From RUG14186 sp964644555 (GTDB taxonomy: Bacteria > Bacillota > Clostridia > Eubacteriales > Anaerofustaceae): 38,557 nt of DNA. The stretch covers positions 1 to 38,557 of the forward strand of contig CAZXWI010000003.1 in NCBI GenBank assembly GCA_964644555.1, given 5' to 3'. Below the pieces are notes generated by a model. It was given only the letters and a program-made list of their open reading frames with translations, had not been told where the DNA came from and did not search any database. Made by a program: the position numbers and the translations under genes. How positions within the stretch are numbered: the first letter of the stretch is position 1; every line of letters begins with the position of its first letter. Of this stretch, positions 16,333 to 24,958 are shown piece by piece.

Positions 16333-17787
16333 TTAATCTTCATTGAATTTTATATTAAACGGCTCGGTGTGATAATATTGCAAACGCATGGAGTCAGCGC
16401 CTGCCTTGGGTTCGTTTAAACTCGTGTCAAATTCGCCGTAGTAGCAAAGTCCGTTTTTATCATACACCGCCAATCGAAATGTGGGGTCAAGATATCCGTT
16501 TGTGGATTGTCCGTAGTCCATCAGAGCAAGGCGATTTCCGTCATAGGCTGTCTTTATGCTGTAGGTGTCGAATTTTTGATAGTATACATCGTTATTACCG
16601 GAAACATCGGCAAGAGAAGCCGAAAAAGCAAACTCAACTTTACCCTCATCGGTTCTGTCATAAACATAGAATGAATCATCAAAAGAATACACCACAATAT
16701 AATCTTCATGATATTCCCTATCGCAACAATCGTAAATTTCGTCATATTCAAAGAGTTTTATCCTGTCGATAACGGAAAAATCTTCGAATGAAAGTACGGT
16801 TAGATAGTAATATCCGCTTTCCGCCGTTATAAGATAAATTTCTTTTTCATCATCGGATATATCCATTTTGCATATGGTGTCGTGCTCATCAACCGCATAC
16901 ACCACCTCGATATGCTCGGTTTTGGCTCTTAGGTGACCGTTATTAAGTTTTTCAATGGGCATAAAATATATCCCGTAGCCACCCGATATATAGGATAAAT
17001 CAACTGCATTTCCTTTATTATCGATATTGTTAAACACAATAAAGCAGCCGTTTTCAACCGAAAATGATGACGAATCCATATAAAACGTTTCGCTTCCTTC
17101 AACACTATTAACACCAAGCCCCACCAAATACCCATCTCGGTCAATGCTAATTTCCACATCAAGCAGGCAGTTTTCTCCAACAGGTATCTTAAAATACTCG
17201 CTTAAAGCTGCCGAAATACTTTCGCTGCCCTCGGAGGTATAGTTGTAGTCCTTTACTATCTCTCCTTTGTACTCGAACTCGTAAAACAAACCATAGCCGT
17301 CGGAATTTATGGGATAAAAATCATAATAGTCCTTAAGATTTACTCTCGTTATATAAGTACCCTCTTCTTTCGGAGTGTTTTGGTAAATTTCATACACCAT
17401 TTCACCGAAGCCCAGCAAATCGTCATGGGAATTGAATTCTATGATGCCACCACTTGTTGCCATACCGAAATTCAAAGCCACATTCATATTAATGGAATAT
17501 CTATCATAAGGAGAAAGGGCAAGTTCGCTTCTCTTTCCGTTGTTATAATAGCTAAAATCGGTTTTGGATTCTTCGCTTAAAACATCATAAGACGTTTGCC
17601 ACAAAAGCTTATTTGACATTATAACTCTCTGCGACACACTCAAACCCTCGGCATACGATACATCACCGAAAATATCTTTTCTGATTATAGTTACATTATC
17701 ACTTTGAGAATTTACATAAAGCCCGATTGAAACAAATGCTATGACCGAAATCAAAAATGCCGATATCAGCGCAAATACTTTTTTCAT
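16333..17787 (-). CDS. Uncharacterised secreted or membrane-anchored protein of the ABC-2 locus
   Basis: A 484-residue protein that I do not recognise. It has one N-terminal hydrophobic helix (about 4-26), which could be an uncleaved anchor or a signal peptide. The rest is an acidic, tyrosine-rich beta-strand region. The second half (about 300-480) has repeated short strand units, for example VIDRIKLFEYDE and IVVYSFDDSFYVYDR, reminiscent of a beta-propeller. The ATG follows GGAG, just three bases after the ATPase stop, so it belongs to the GntR-controlled operon. It may be an extracellular sensor or accessory part for the transporter; that is inference from position. Confidence 0.6.
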   Translation of the reverse strand: MKKVFALISAFLISVIAFVSIGLYVNSQSDNVTIIRKDIFGDVSYAEGLSVSQRVIMSNKLLWQTSYDVLSEESKTDFSYYNNGKRSELALSPYDRYSINMNVALNFGMATSGGIIEFNSHDDLLGFGEMVYEIYQNTPKEEGTYITRVNLKDYYDFYPINSDGYGLFYEFEYKGEIVKDYNYTSEGSESISAALSEYFKIPVGENCLLDVEISIDRDGYLVGLGVNSVEGSETFYMDSSSFSVENGCFIVFNNIDNKGNAVDLSYISGGYGIYFMPIEKLNNGHLRAKTEHIEVVYAVDEHDTICKMDISDDEKEIYLITAESGYYYLTVLSFEDFSVIDRIKLFEYDEIYDCCDREYHEDYIVVYSFDDSFYVYDRTDEGKVEFAFSASLADVSGNNDVYYQKFDTYSIKTAYDGNRLALMDYGQSTNGYLDPTFRLAVYDKNGLCYYGEFDTSLNEPKAGADSMRLQYYHTEPFNIKFNED

Positions 17788-17790
17788 ACG

Positions 17791-18516
17791 CTACTCCACC
17801 ATGCCGCTTACAGCTTTGCTCACCCTGTCGGGGCGGTAATTATAGGTTTTCTTGATGTAATCCATAAGGTTGATGCCCTCTTCTTCGAGCTTTTCGGTTT
17901 TTACATCACCGACAATCTGCCCCTGCCTGATGAGTATGGCTCGATCTATGAAATCTGATACTTCTTCTATCAAATGAGTAGAAAGCACCACGGTTTCGTT
18001 GGGTTCTAAAATACCCAAAAGCACCTTGTAAAAATCTTCTCGGTTAAATATGTCATTTCCCGAAAACGGTTCGTCCATAAAAATATAGTCGGCGCCTTGG
18101 CTTAGTGCCATAATTACTTCAAATTGGTTCTTCTGCCCTGTGGAAAAATGCTTTATTGCCTTATTCAATGGTAGTTCGAAAAATTCCATAAGGGAATTAA
18201 AGCGTTTTTCGGAAAACTTAGGAAAATGCTCTTTGTAAAATTCGGCATGAGCCTTTGCGTTCATATCGGCAAAGAACGAATGTTCCGATGTGGCAAAAGA
18301 CAGCCTTGTGATATTGCGGCTATTTATGGGAACACCGTCAAGAGTGATTGCACCGTCATACTTAACGAAATTGAAAATGCACTTCATGAGGGTGGTTTTG
18401 CCTGCTCCGTTCTCACCGAAAAGCCCTATTATTTCGCCTTGTGGTATTGTGAGATTTACATTCGACAATGCGGTTTTGCCGGGGTATTTTTTCCATAATT
18501 GTTTAATTTCTATCAT
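17791..18516 (-). CDS. ABC transporter ATP-binding protein (GntR-linked ABC-2 type)
   Basis: A 241-residue ATPase with Walker A GENGAGKTT (34-42), a Q-loop region, Walker B IFMDEP, the D-loop region SGND and switch His in LSTHLIEEV. The signature loop reads STGQKNQ in place of LSGGQ, a deviation typical of the BcrA/YtrB-like branch. The start at 18516 is chosen because GGAGG lies eight bases before it and the protein then begins MIEIKQLW. The nine-codon upstream extension lies in the end of the previous gene. Its ATGA overlaps the stop of the small membrane subunit. It should power that membrane pair; the cargo is unknown. Confidence 0.9.
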   Translation of the reverse strand: MIEIKQLWKKYPGKTALSNVNLTIPQGEIIGLFGENGAGKTTLMKCIFNFVKYDGAITLDGVPINSRNITRLSFATSEHSFFADMNAKAHAEFYKEHFPKFSEKRFNSLMEFFELPLNKAIKHFSTGQKNQFEVIMALSQGADYIFMDEPFSGNDIFNREDFYKVLLGILEPNETVVLSTHLIEEVSDFIDRAILIRQGQIVGDVKTEKLEEEGINLMDYIKKTYNYRPDRVSKAVSGMVE

Positions 18517-19013
18517 TGGTAAAGCCTCCATATTCTCAGCCATTGATTAGGCCAAATGCAATTTTTCGGAGCAACGCTCATATAAAAAATGTAGTAGATA
18601 ACGATAAGCACAAATACCGTAATCAGGATAGCCGCTACGGTAAATAACGGAATACTCCAATTCCGTCTGAAAAGTTCTCTTTTATCGCTTAGGCGCTTCA
18701 TCAGGTAGATGCTTTTGCTCTTGGTGTAGTAATATTGATAATGCACCATAACCAAAACCGCCATAGCTGCAACCAGAACCCAAAACAGCATAAACACGCC
18801 TTCCAAAAGATGAGCGCATGAGGGCATTACTCCGCTGGGATAGTCGATATATCTGCCGTATTGGTTACGAAACAAAATGCGGTATTCAAAGAAAAACTTT
18901 ATAAAAAAACTCATGCTGTATAGGATAGATAATACATATCCCGTAATTATCAAGCGAACTTCTCTTTTTACATTAAAGCCGGGAGGAGCATACTTTTCAA
19001 GCTTTTTAAACAT
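18513..19013 (-). CDS. ABC-2 locus membrane protein, small subunit
   Basis: A 166-residue protein with about three membrane helices (about 21-42, 70-92 and 120-145), a basic loop between the last two, and a short extracellular C-terminus. No known domain was recognised. The ATG follows AGGAGGAAAGCA. Overlaps of 8 bases with the upstream membrane gene and 4 bases with the ATPase gene argue for coupled translation and one complex. Confidence 0.7.
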   Translation of the reverse strand: MFKKLEKYAPPGFNVKREVRLIITGYVLSILYSMSFFIKFFFEYRILFRNQYGRYIDYPSGVMPSCAHLLEGVFMLFWVLVAAMAVLVMVHYQYYYTKSKSIYLMKRLSDKRELFRRNWSIPLFTVAAILITVFVLIVIYYIFYMSVAPKNCIWPNQWLRIWRLYQ

Positions 19014-19734
19014 TGCTTTCCTCCTTTCTCATTACATCGAAGATGGTTTTACATATAAAATACAATCCCAAAAGAATTATGATAACATCCATAGCTATGC
19101 TGCCCATTTCTCTTGCAAAGTTCAAAACACAAAACAAAGCATAGAAAATTGCACCTATTGATATCTTGCCCCTGCGCTGTTTGAATCCGAAGCCCGACAA
19201 TAAAACTGCCAAGGCTATCAGCTCGGTAATATTTGATAATAGCCTTAAAATGTCGGATAAAGGCAAAAGGCTATGCAGGTAAGAACTTCTGTAAAATGCA
19301 ATGAATGTGCTTTGAGTGGTAACGAAATCGGGAAAAGATAAAGTATATATTTTTACCATAAGCAGTGTGCATATAAGATTTAGTACAAAACACATACACA
19401 AAACCATGAAATTATATACAGCCTCTATAAAAAATACACTTTTCTCCCCAACTGCCAACCTTTTTAGGGTGTAGCCCGATTTGGAAGAAAATTCGCACCC
19501 TGTTTTGGCAAGTAAAGCAAAAATCACAACGCAGCATATGGCAAAAACCAAAGAAGCCCTGCACGAAGTTATGCTATTATCCAATGATATTGCCTCGGAA
19601 ATATTGCCGAAAAATGTTTTTATACGAAAACAATACAGCCCTAATTGCACCAAGAAAGAGGATAACATCACAACAAAAATTTTGCGAAAATTATTCTGAA
19701 TCATTAACATAAACACCGATAGATACTTTTTCAT
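19006..19734 (-). CDS. ABC-2 locus membrane protein, putative permease
   Basis: A 242-residue protein with about six membrane helices and a short cytoplasmic N-terminus (MKKYLSVFMLMIQNNFRK) as in ABC-2 permeases, although the sequence is divergent. It follows the GntR gene by three bases, with GGGAG as ribosome binding site, and overlaps the next membrane gene by 8 bases. With the 166-residue protein it probably forms the membrane channel served by the nearby ATPase. Confidence 0.72.
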   Translation of the reverse strand: MKKYLSVFMLMIQNNFRKIFVVMLSSFLVQLGLYCFRIKTFFGNISEAISLDNSITSCRASLVFAICCVVIFALLAKTGCEFSSKSGYTLKRLAVGEKSVFFIEAVYNFMVLCMCFVLNLICTLLMVKIYTLSFPDFVTTQSTFIAFYRSSYLHSLLPLSDILRLLSNITELIALAVLLSGFGFKQRRGKISIGAIFYALFCVLNFAREMGSIAMDVIIILLGLYFICKTIFDVMRKEESNV

Positions 19735-19737
19735 AAG

Positions 19738-20109
19738 CTACTCCCAATATTTTTCGATGAGGTTTATCGCCTCGGATTTATTCATGCCCATTTGTTTCAG
19801 AGAAAAAATTATGTTCTCCATATCCGTGCGGACCAGATCAGCACGAAGAATCTCCAATCTTTTCTCGTTAATGCTCACCAAGCTTTTTGCTCCCGAATGA
19901 GAAACTATCAAGTTTTCCTCCTCCAAGATGCGGTATGCCTTTTGCACCGTGTTGGGATTAACTCCCAAAAGGGCTGACAGAACCCTGCGTGAGGGCATTT
20001 CATCGTTATTTTTTATATTACCGGAAACAATTTCCCTTTTTATATACATTATTATTTGCAAATATATTGCGGTTTTGCCAGAAATGGTAAAATTTTCAAA
20101 TGATATCAT
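19738..20109 (-). CDS. GntR family regulator (YtrA subfamily)
   Basis: A 123-residue regulator with an N-terminal winged helix-turn-helix (MPSRRVLSALLGVNPNTVQK is the recognition region) and a short C-terminal dimerisation tail, the size and layout of the YtrA subfamily. These usually repress their own ABC-transporter operon and are released by cell-wall antibiotics or related stress. The long upstream extension of the frame is rejected: the ATG at 20109 has AAGGGG before it, and the extension would span the promoter. The operator-like repeats just upstream suggest autoregulation. Confidence 0.9.
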   Translation of the reverse strand: MISFENFTISGKTAIYLQIIMYIKREIVSGNIKNNDEMPSRRVLSALLGVNPNTVQKAYRILEEENLIVSHSGAKSLVSINEKRLEILRADLVRTDMENIIFSLKQMGMNKSEAINLIEKYWE

Positions 20110-20137
20110 AGGTTCCCCTTTAAACCGTATTAACTTA

Positions 20138-20180
20138 GTAATACACTTTATAGCTGTATTATATATGTAATACACTTTAT
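20138..20180 (-). promoter_or_regulatory. Operator-like repeats upstream of the GntR gene
   Basis: The 14-mer ATAAAGTGTATTAC (minus strand) occurs twice, at 20167-20180 and 20138-20151, exactly 29 bases apart. An inverted repeat GTATTA-N6-TAATAC (20156-20173) covers the -10 element. This suits a dimeric GntR repressor blocking its own promoter. Confidence 0.72.
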
Positions 20181-20186
20181 TGTCAA
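20158..20186 (-). promoter_or_regulatory. Consensus promoter of the GntR-ABC operon
   Basis: TTGACA (20181-20186) and TATAAT (20158-20163) are both perfect, with a 17-base spacer. It is the best sigma-A-type promoter in the window. The strong promoter under an overlapping operator implies tight repression. Confidence 0.9.
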
Positions 20187-20286
20187 TAGGGAATGAGTAA
20201 AAAATGTAAATCGGGTAAAAATTTGAGGTAAAGTATAAAACGGAGTGTATCTTGGGTCTCAATTTACGCCTTTTCCCACTCCCACT

Positions 20287-20308
20287 AAAAAAGCCTGCAA
20301 TCGCAGGC
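20287..20308 (-). terminator. Terminator of the glycolytic operon
   Basis: GCCTGC and GCAGGC form a perfect stem around a four-base loop (20293-20308), followed on the minus strand by TTTTTT, seven bases after the gpmI stop. Confidence 0.9.
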
Positions 20309-20314
20309 ATTAAA

Positions 20315-21817
20315 TTATATAAGGGATACACCGCTCATTTCTTCGGGCTTATCCAAATTCATAACGCAAAGCACCGTAGGAGCAACATCTTTCAGGCTTC
20401 CGCAGTTAACTTTCTTAACATTTTCATCGCAAACCGCAAAAATCACATCGTTGGTCGTGTGCGATGTTATTACTTCACCGTCTTTAAACATTACTTCGGC
20501 ATTGCCGTGGTCGGCGGTTATCATAAGCGTATATGCGTTTTCTTTTGCAGCATCATAAACTTTTTTCATACATTCGTCCACGGTTTCCACGGCTTTGACG
20601 CAGGAACTCATCACTCCCGTATGCCCAACCATGTCGCAGTTGGCAAAATTAACCAAAATAAAATCGTATTCATTGCTCTTTATGTTTTCGCAAAGCTTTT
20701 CGGTAACTTCGTATGCACTCATTTCGGGCTGCAAATCATATGTAGCGACTTTCGGAGAGGCAATGAGGATACGATCCTCATTTTCGTATTGCTTTTCTAT
20801 TCCGCCGTTAAAGAAGTAGGTAACATGAGCGTACTTCTCGGTTTCGGCTATCCTAAGCTGTTTTTTACCAAGTGAACTGAGATACTCTCCAAGGGTATTA
20901 TGTAAAATTTCGGGTTTGTACGCTATGTCCACGTTTTTTAGCGACTCATCGTACATACTCATGCACACAAAATACACATTAGCTCTCTTTTTTCTTTTGA
21001 ATCCGTCAAAATCATCTTGAGTTATGGCAGAGGTTATCTCTCTTGCTCTGTCCGCACGGAAATTGAAAAATATCACGCTGTCGTTATCGTTGATAATGCC
21101 GTTTTTGTCGGTAATATGCGGCAAGATGAACTCATCGGTAATGTCATTTTCGTAAGAAGAATTCATAACTGCTTCGGCACTTTCGCCATATTCGCCCTCG
21201 CCCAAAAGGAGTAAATTATAAGCCTTTTCAAGCCTATCATAGCGTTTATCCCTATCCATTGCATAAAAGCGACCCGTTATCGTGGCGATTTTGCCAAGCG
21301 ATAATTCCGAAAGAGTGCTTTCAAGTTGCTTTATATAGTTAATCCCCGATGTGGGTAATGTATCACGACCATCGGTAAAGCAATGTATGTAAAGCTTTTT
21401 CACATCGTTTTCTTTGCAAAGTTTTATGAGTGCCTTGAGATGCTCTATGCTCGAATGAACTCCCCCATCGGAAACAAGCCCCATAATATGCATTGAAGAA
21501 TCGTACTTCTTAACATTTTCCACAGCATTTAAAAAGGCAGTATTTTCGAAAAATTCACCGTCTTTTATCAATTTCGAAATTCGGGTGAGGTCTTGATAAA
21601 CCACACGCCCCGCACCCAAATTTAGATGCCCAACCTCGCTGTTTCCCATCTGGTTATCGGGAAGCCCCACATAAGATGATGAGCATTTCAGAAAAGCATA
21701 GCTGTATTTTTCTTTTACATAATCCATAAACGGTGTATTTGCACAATATACCGCATTGTATTCGTTCTCTTCGCCCTGACCGTAACCGTCAAGGATCGCA
21801 AGTATTGCTTTAGGCAT
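20315..21817 (-). CDS. gpmI: 2,3-bisphosphoglycerate-independent phosphoglycerate mutase
   Basis: A 500-residue iPGM, which interconverts 3- and 2-phosphoglycerate using two Mn ions. The alkaline-phosphatase-fold N-terminus has the metal ligand Asp10 in LAILDGYG. The nucleophile is Ser60 in DNQMGNSEVGH, and the C-terminal metal site includes DMVGHTG and TADHGNAE. The ATG follows AAAGGA. It is the last gene of gapA-pgk-tpiA-gpmI and is separated from tpiA by 135 bases holding a hairpin, so its level may be set separately. Enolase does not follow. Confidence 0.97.
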   Translation of the reverse strand: MPKAILAILDGYGQGEENEYNAVYCANTPFMDYVKEKYSYAFLKCSSSYVGLPDNQMGNSEVGHLNLGAGRVVYQDLTRISKLIKDGEFFENTAFLNAVENVKKYDSSMHIMGLVSDGGVHSSIEHLKALIKLCKENDVKKLYIHCFTDGRDTLPTSGINYIKQLESTLSELSLGKIATITGRFYAMDRDKRYDRLEKAYNLLLLGEGEYGESAEAVMNSSYENDITDEFILPHITDKNGIINDNDSVIFFNFRADRAREITSAITQDDFDGFKRKKRANVYFVCMSMYDESLKNVDIAYKPEILHNTLGEYLSSLGKKQLRIAETEKYAHVTYFFNGGIEKQYENEDRILIASPKVATYDLQPEMSAYEVTEKLCENIKSNEYDFILVNFANCDMVGHTGVMSSCVKAVETVDECMKKVYDAAKENAYTLMITADHGNAEVMFKDGEVITSHTTNDVIFAVCDENVKKVNCGSLKDVAPTVLCVMNLDKPEEMSGVSLI

Positions 21818-21920
21818 GGTTGATTCCTTTCTTGGGTTTATGTACTTACGCTGACAAATTCAGTGGTAATGTGTCTTTGCCCACAATAGTGGCATTATCC
21901 GCATACCTCTGTGATTGAAC

Positions 21921-21948
21921 AAAGCAAGGAGAAACCTCTCCCTGCTTT
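21921..21948 (-). terminator. Hairpin between tpiA and gpmI
   Basis: A 12-bp stem with one wobble pair (21921-21932 with 21937-21948, loop AACC) just after the tpiA stop. No T run follows, so it is more likely an mRNA-stabilising or processing hairpin, or a leaky attenuator, than a full terminator. Confidence 0.5.
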
Positions 21949-21952
21949 TGAT

Positions 21953-22681
21953 TTAATAATTGACTATTTCGGCAAATGTTTCTTTTAATGAAGCACCGCC
22001 TACCAATGCACCGTCGATATTCTCTTTTGCCATAAGAGAGCTTATGTTGGTGGGATTGACACTGCCTCCGTAGAGTATGCGTATATTTTCCCCGTCAAAG
22101 CCCAATTCGCATAAGCACTTTCTTATAAATGCGCAAACTTCCTCGGCTTGTTCATCGGTTGCGGTTTTGCCTGTGCCTATTGCCCAAATGGGTTCGTAGG
22201 CAATGGCAAAATCACTGCTTTCGATTCCCGAAAGCCCTTTTGATAACTGCTTTTTTATTACATCGAAAGTAAGATCGTTTTCTCTTTGGTCGATATCCTC
22301 TCCTACGCACATCATCGGAAACATTTTTTCACTAAGAGCCTTTTTCATTTTAAGATTAACGCTCTCGTCTGTTTCGTTAAAATATTTTCTTCTCTCCGAA
22401 TGACCTATAAGCACACATTCCACACCTATTTCTTTGAGCATACAAGGCGAAATTTCTCCGGTGTAAGCTCCGCATGACTCAAAGTGCATATTTTGCGCAC
22501 CGATTTTGATATTGGTGTTTTCGGTAAGCTCTTTTGCTTTTAAAATGTCAAGGAAAGGAGTAAATAGTATAACTTCTTTAGTATCGGTATTTATTCTGTC
22601 TTTTAACGAATTGAAATATTCCTCGGTTTCGGAAATTGTTTTATACATTTTCCAATTTCCGGCAATTATAACTTTTCTCAT
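21953..22681 (-). CDS. tpiA: Triosephosphate isomerase
   Basis: A 242-residue TIM-barrel enzyme interconverting dihydroxyacetone phosphate and glyceraldehyde 3-phosphate. Active-site residues are Asn9 and Lys11 (GNWKMYK), His94 (GHSERR) and Glu163 (AYEPIWAIGTG), with the phosphate loop YGGSVNPTN near the C-terminus. It follows pgk by nine bases. Confidence 0.98.
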   Translation of the reverse strand: MRKVIIAGNWKMYKTISETEEYFNSLKDRINTDTKEVILFTPFLDILKAKELTENTNIKIGAQNMHFESCGAYTGEISPCMLKEIGVECVLIGHSERRKYFNETDESVNLKMKKALSEKMFPMMCVGEDIDQRENDLTFDVIKKQLSKGLSGIESSDFAIAYEPIWAIGTGKTATDEQAEEVCAFIRKCLCELGFDGENIRILYGGSVNPTNISSLMAKENIDGALVGGASLKETFAEIVNY

Positions 22682-22690
22682 AATATCTAC

Positions 22691-23875
22691 CTACATTAAT
22701 ATCGCAACACCCGGCAAGACTTTGCCTTCGAGCATTTCGAGCGATGCACCACCGCCCGTTGAAATATGGCTCATCTTTTCAGCCATGCCGAATTTATTTA
22801 CAGCTGCGGCACTGTCACCGCCACCGACTACCGTAACGGCATCGCTTTGAGCCATGGCATCTACTACGGCTTTTGTGCCGAATGAGAAGTTGTCCATCTC
22901 AAATACACCCATGGGACCGTTAAACACCACGGTCTTGCTTGCCTTTATAACATCGGCATATATTTCGGCGGTTTTTTGTCCTATATCAAGTGCCATCTCA
23001 TCGGAGGGGATATTTTCTATGTTGTACAGCGTTTTAGCCGAATCATCGCAAAACTCTTTTGCACAATATAAATCTATGGGAAGATATATTTTGACATTGT
23101 TTTCTTTGGCTTTGTCAAGAAGCTGACTTGCCAAAGTAAGCTTATCTTCTTCGACTTTGGATATTCCCATATCATAGCCCTGTGCCTTAAGGAAAGTATT
23201 TGCCATAGCACCGCCTATGAGAATATTGTCGGCTTTCTTTATCAAATTTTCGATAACACCGATTTTGTCGGAAACCTTTGCACCGCCCATGATAACGCTG
23301 AAAGGTTTTTTTGCATTATCAACCGATGAACTTAAAAATTCAACTTCTTTCTCAATCAAGAATCCGCCGTATGAGGGAATAAACTCACCTATGCCCACAG
23401 TGGAAGCATGGGCTCTGTGAGAGCAGCCGAATGCATCAAGCACGAATATATCGGCATATGAAGCCAGCTTACGAGAAAATTCTTTGTCGTTTTTCTCTTC
23501 TTCTTCACGGTAACGAGTGTTTTGCAAAAGCATTATGCGACAAGCTGAAGATTTGAATTCTTCCACTGCTTTATCGGTTTTTTCACCCGCTACGAGATCG
23601 TCATCACTGAAAAGAACAGGCTCATTAAGAAGTTTTTCCAATTCTTTGCAAACTGGGTAAAGCGTAAATTCTTTATTGGGCTTTCCTTTGGGGCGACCGA
23701 GGTGCGAACACAAAATAAGCTTTGCACCGTTATCCAAAATGTATTTTATACTCGGAAGCGTTGCCGATATTCTCAAATTATCGGTAATCATACCGTTTTC
23801 ATCAAGAGGCACATTGAAGTCGGCTCTTAAAATAACGGTTTTACCGTTTAGGTTAGCATCTTTTATGGTTTTCAT
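22691..23875 (-). CDS. pgk: Phosphoglycerate kinase
   Basis: A 394-residue monomeric kinase that makes ATP from 1,3-bisphosphoglycerate. The substrate-binding ILRADFNVPLDENG (about 16-29) and the HLGRPKG loop are in the N-terminal domain. The nucleotide-binding VFNGPMGVFE and the GGGDSAAAV loop are in the C-terminal domain. The length is standard. It lies 18 bases after gapA. Confidence 0.98.
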   Translation of the reverse strand: MKTIKDANLNGKTVILRADFNVPLDENGMITDNLRISATLPSIKYILDNGAKLILCSHLGRPKGKPNKEFTLYPVCKELEKLLNEPVLFSDDDLVAGEKTDKAVEEFKSSACRIMLLQNTRYREEEEKNDKEFSRKLASYADIFVLDAFGCSHRAHASTVGIGEFIPSYGGFLIEKEVEFLSSSVDNAKKPFSVIMGGAKVSDKIGVIENLIKKADNILIGGAMANTFLKAQGYDMGISKVEEDKLTLASQLLDKAKENNVKIYLPIDLYCAKEFCDDSAKTLYNIENIPSDEMALDIGQKTAEIYADVIKASKTVVFNGPMGVFEMDNFSFGTKAVVDAMAQSDAVTVVGGGDSAAAVNKFGMAEKMSHISTGGGASLEMLEGKVLPGVAILM

Positions 23876-23893
23876 AAATTTATTATCTCCCGA

Positions 23894-24889
23894 TTATTTG
23901 CAAACATATCCCACAAGGCGAACAAGCTGATGAGTGTAGCTCATTTCGTTATCGTACCAGCTGACTACCTTGTAGAGTTTTTCGCCGTTGTCGGTAAGTT
24001 CGGATGTTAAGCTTAAATCTACCAATGAAGCGTAGCTCATGCCGATAATGTCGCTTGATACGATTGGATCTTGAGTTACACCCAATGTTTCGTTGGCAGC
24101 TTTAGTCAATACTTCGTTTATTTCTTCAACGCTCGTTTCCTTTTTAAGGCGAACGGTTAAGTCTACAAGTGAGCCTGTTTTTACGGGAACACGAAGTGCA
24201 TAGCCATCGAGTTTGCCCTTAAGATTAGGAAGAACAAGTCCTACTGCGGCTGCTGCTCCCGTGGTTGTGGGAATGATATTTACTCCTGCGGCTCTTGCAC
24301 GTCTTAAATCTTTATGAGGACCGTCAAGGGTAAGCTGGTCGTTGGTGTAGGCATGAACAGTGGTCATAAAGCCCATTTCGATGCCGAAATTATCGTCCAA
24401 TACTTTTGCTACCGGTGCAAGACAGTTTGTGGTGCAGGAAGCTCCCGAAATAACCTCTTCACTTCCGTCTAAAATGTCGTGGTTGATGTTATATACGATT
24501 GTTTTGAGTTCCCCCTTACCCGGTGCGGAAATAATAACTTTTTTAGCGCCTGCTTTGATATGCTTTTTGGCATCGTCTACCTTTGTGAATTTGCCCGTAC
24601 ATTCCAAAACAACATCGACTCCGAGTTCGCCCCAAGGAAGATTTTCGGGATCTCTTTCGGTATAGATGGTGATTTCTTTTCCGTCAACAAGTATGGAATT
24701 ATCGGTATGGGATATTGAATCCACCTTATACTTGCCCTGGCAAGAATCGTACTTTAGAAGATGAGCCAATGTTTTCGGATCGGTCAAGTCGTTTATGGCA
24801 ACGATATCATATCTGTCATCTCCGAACATAAGTCTGAATGCCAATCTGCCTATACGGCCGAATCCGTTAACAGCTACCTTAACTTTCAT
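23894..24889 (-). CDS. gapA: Glyceraldehyde-3-phosphate dehydrogenase
   Basis: A 331-residue phosphorylating dehydrogenase. The Rossmann start is VNGFGRIGR (8-15), the catalytic cysteine is Cys152 in SGASCTTNCLAP and the base is His179 in TTVHAYTNDQ. The NDLTD turn (33-37) has the acidic residue that favours NAD, so it is the glycolytic type. It heads the gapA-pgk-tpiA-gpmI operon. No cggR lies upstream, so the usual CggR control of gap operons in Bacillus is not indicated. Confidence 0.97.
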   Translation of the reverse strand: MKVKVAVNGFGRIGRLAFRLMFGDDRYDIVAINDLTDPKTLAHLLKYDSCQGKYKVDSISHTDNSILVDGKEITIYTERDPENLPWGELGVDVVLECTGKFTKVDDAKKHIKAGAKKVIISAPGKGELKTIVYNINHDILDGSEEVISGASCTTNCLAPVAKVLDDNFGIEMGFMTTVHAYTNDQLTLDGPHKDLRRARAAGVNIIPTTTGAAAAVGLVLPNLKGKLDGYALRVPVKTGSLVDLTVRLKKETSVEEINEVLTKAANETLGVTQDPIVSSDIIGMSYASLVDLSLTSELTDNGEKLYKVVSWYDNEMSYTHQLVRLVGYVCK

Positions 24890-24949
24890 TAAAAAAGTCC
24901 TCCTTAAATATCTTTTGTATTGCTTAAGTAAAATTGCCTTAGCAACTTT

Positions 24950-24955
24950 ATTATA
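24950..24955 (-). promoter_or_regulatory. Candidate -10 of the glycolytic operon
   Basis: A minus-strand TATAAT 61 bases ahead of gapA, between the end of the prenyltransferase gene and gapA. No clear -35 is seen. The gapA ribosome binding site is a full AGGAGG. Confidence 0.5.
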
Positions 24956-24958
24956 ACA

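Noticed and set aside
20110..20331. Longer N-terminus of the GntR regulator
   Set aside because: The extension would cover the consensus promoter and operator and run into the gpmI 3' end.
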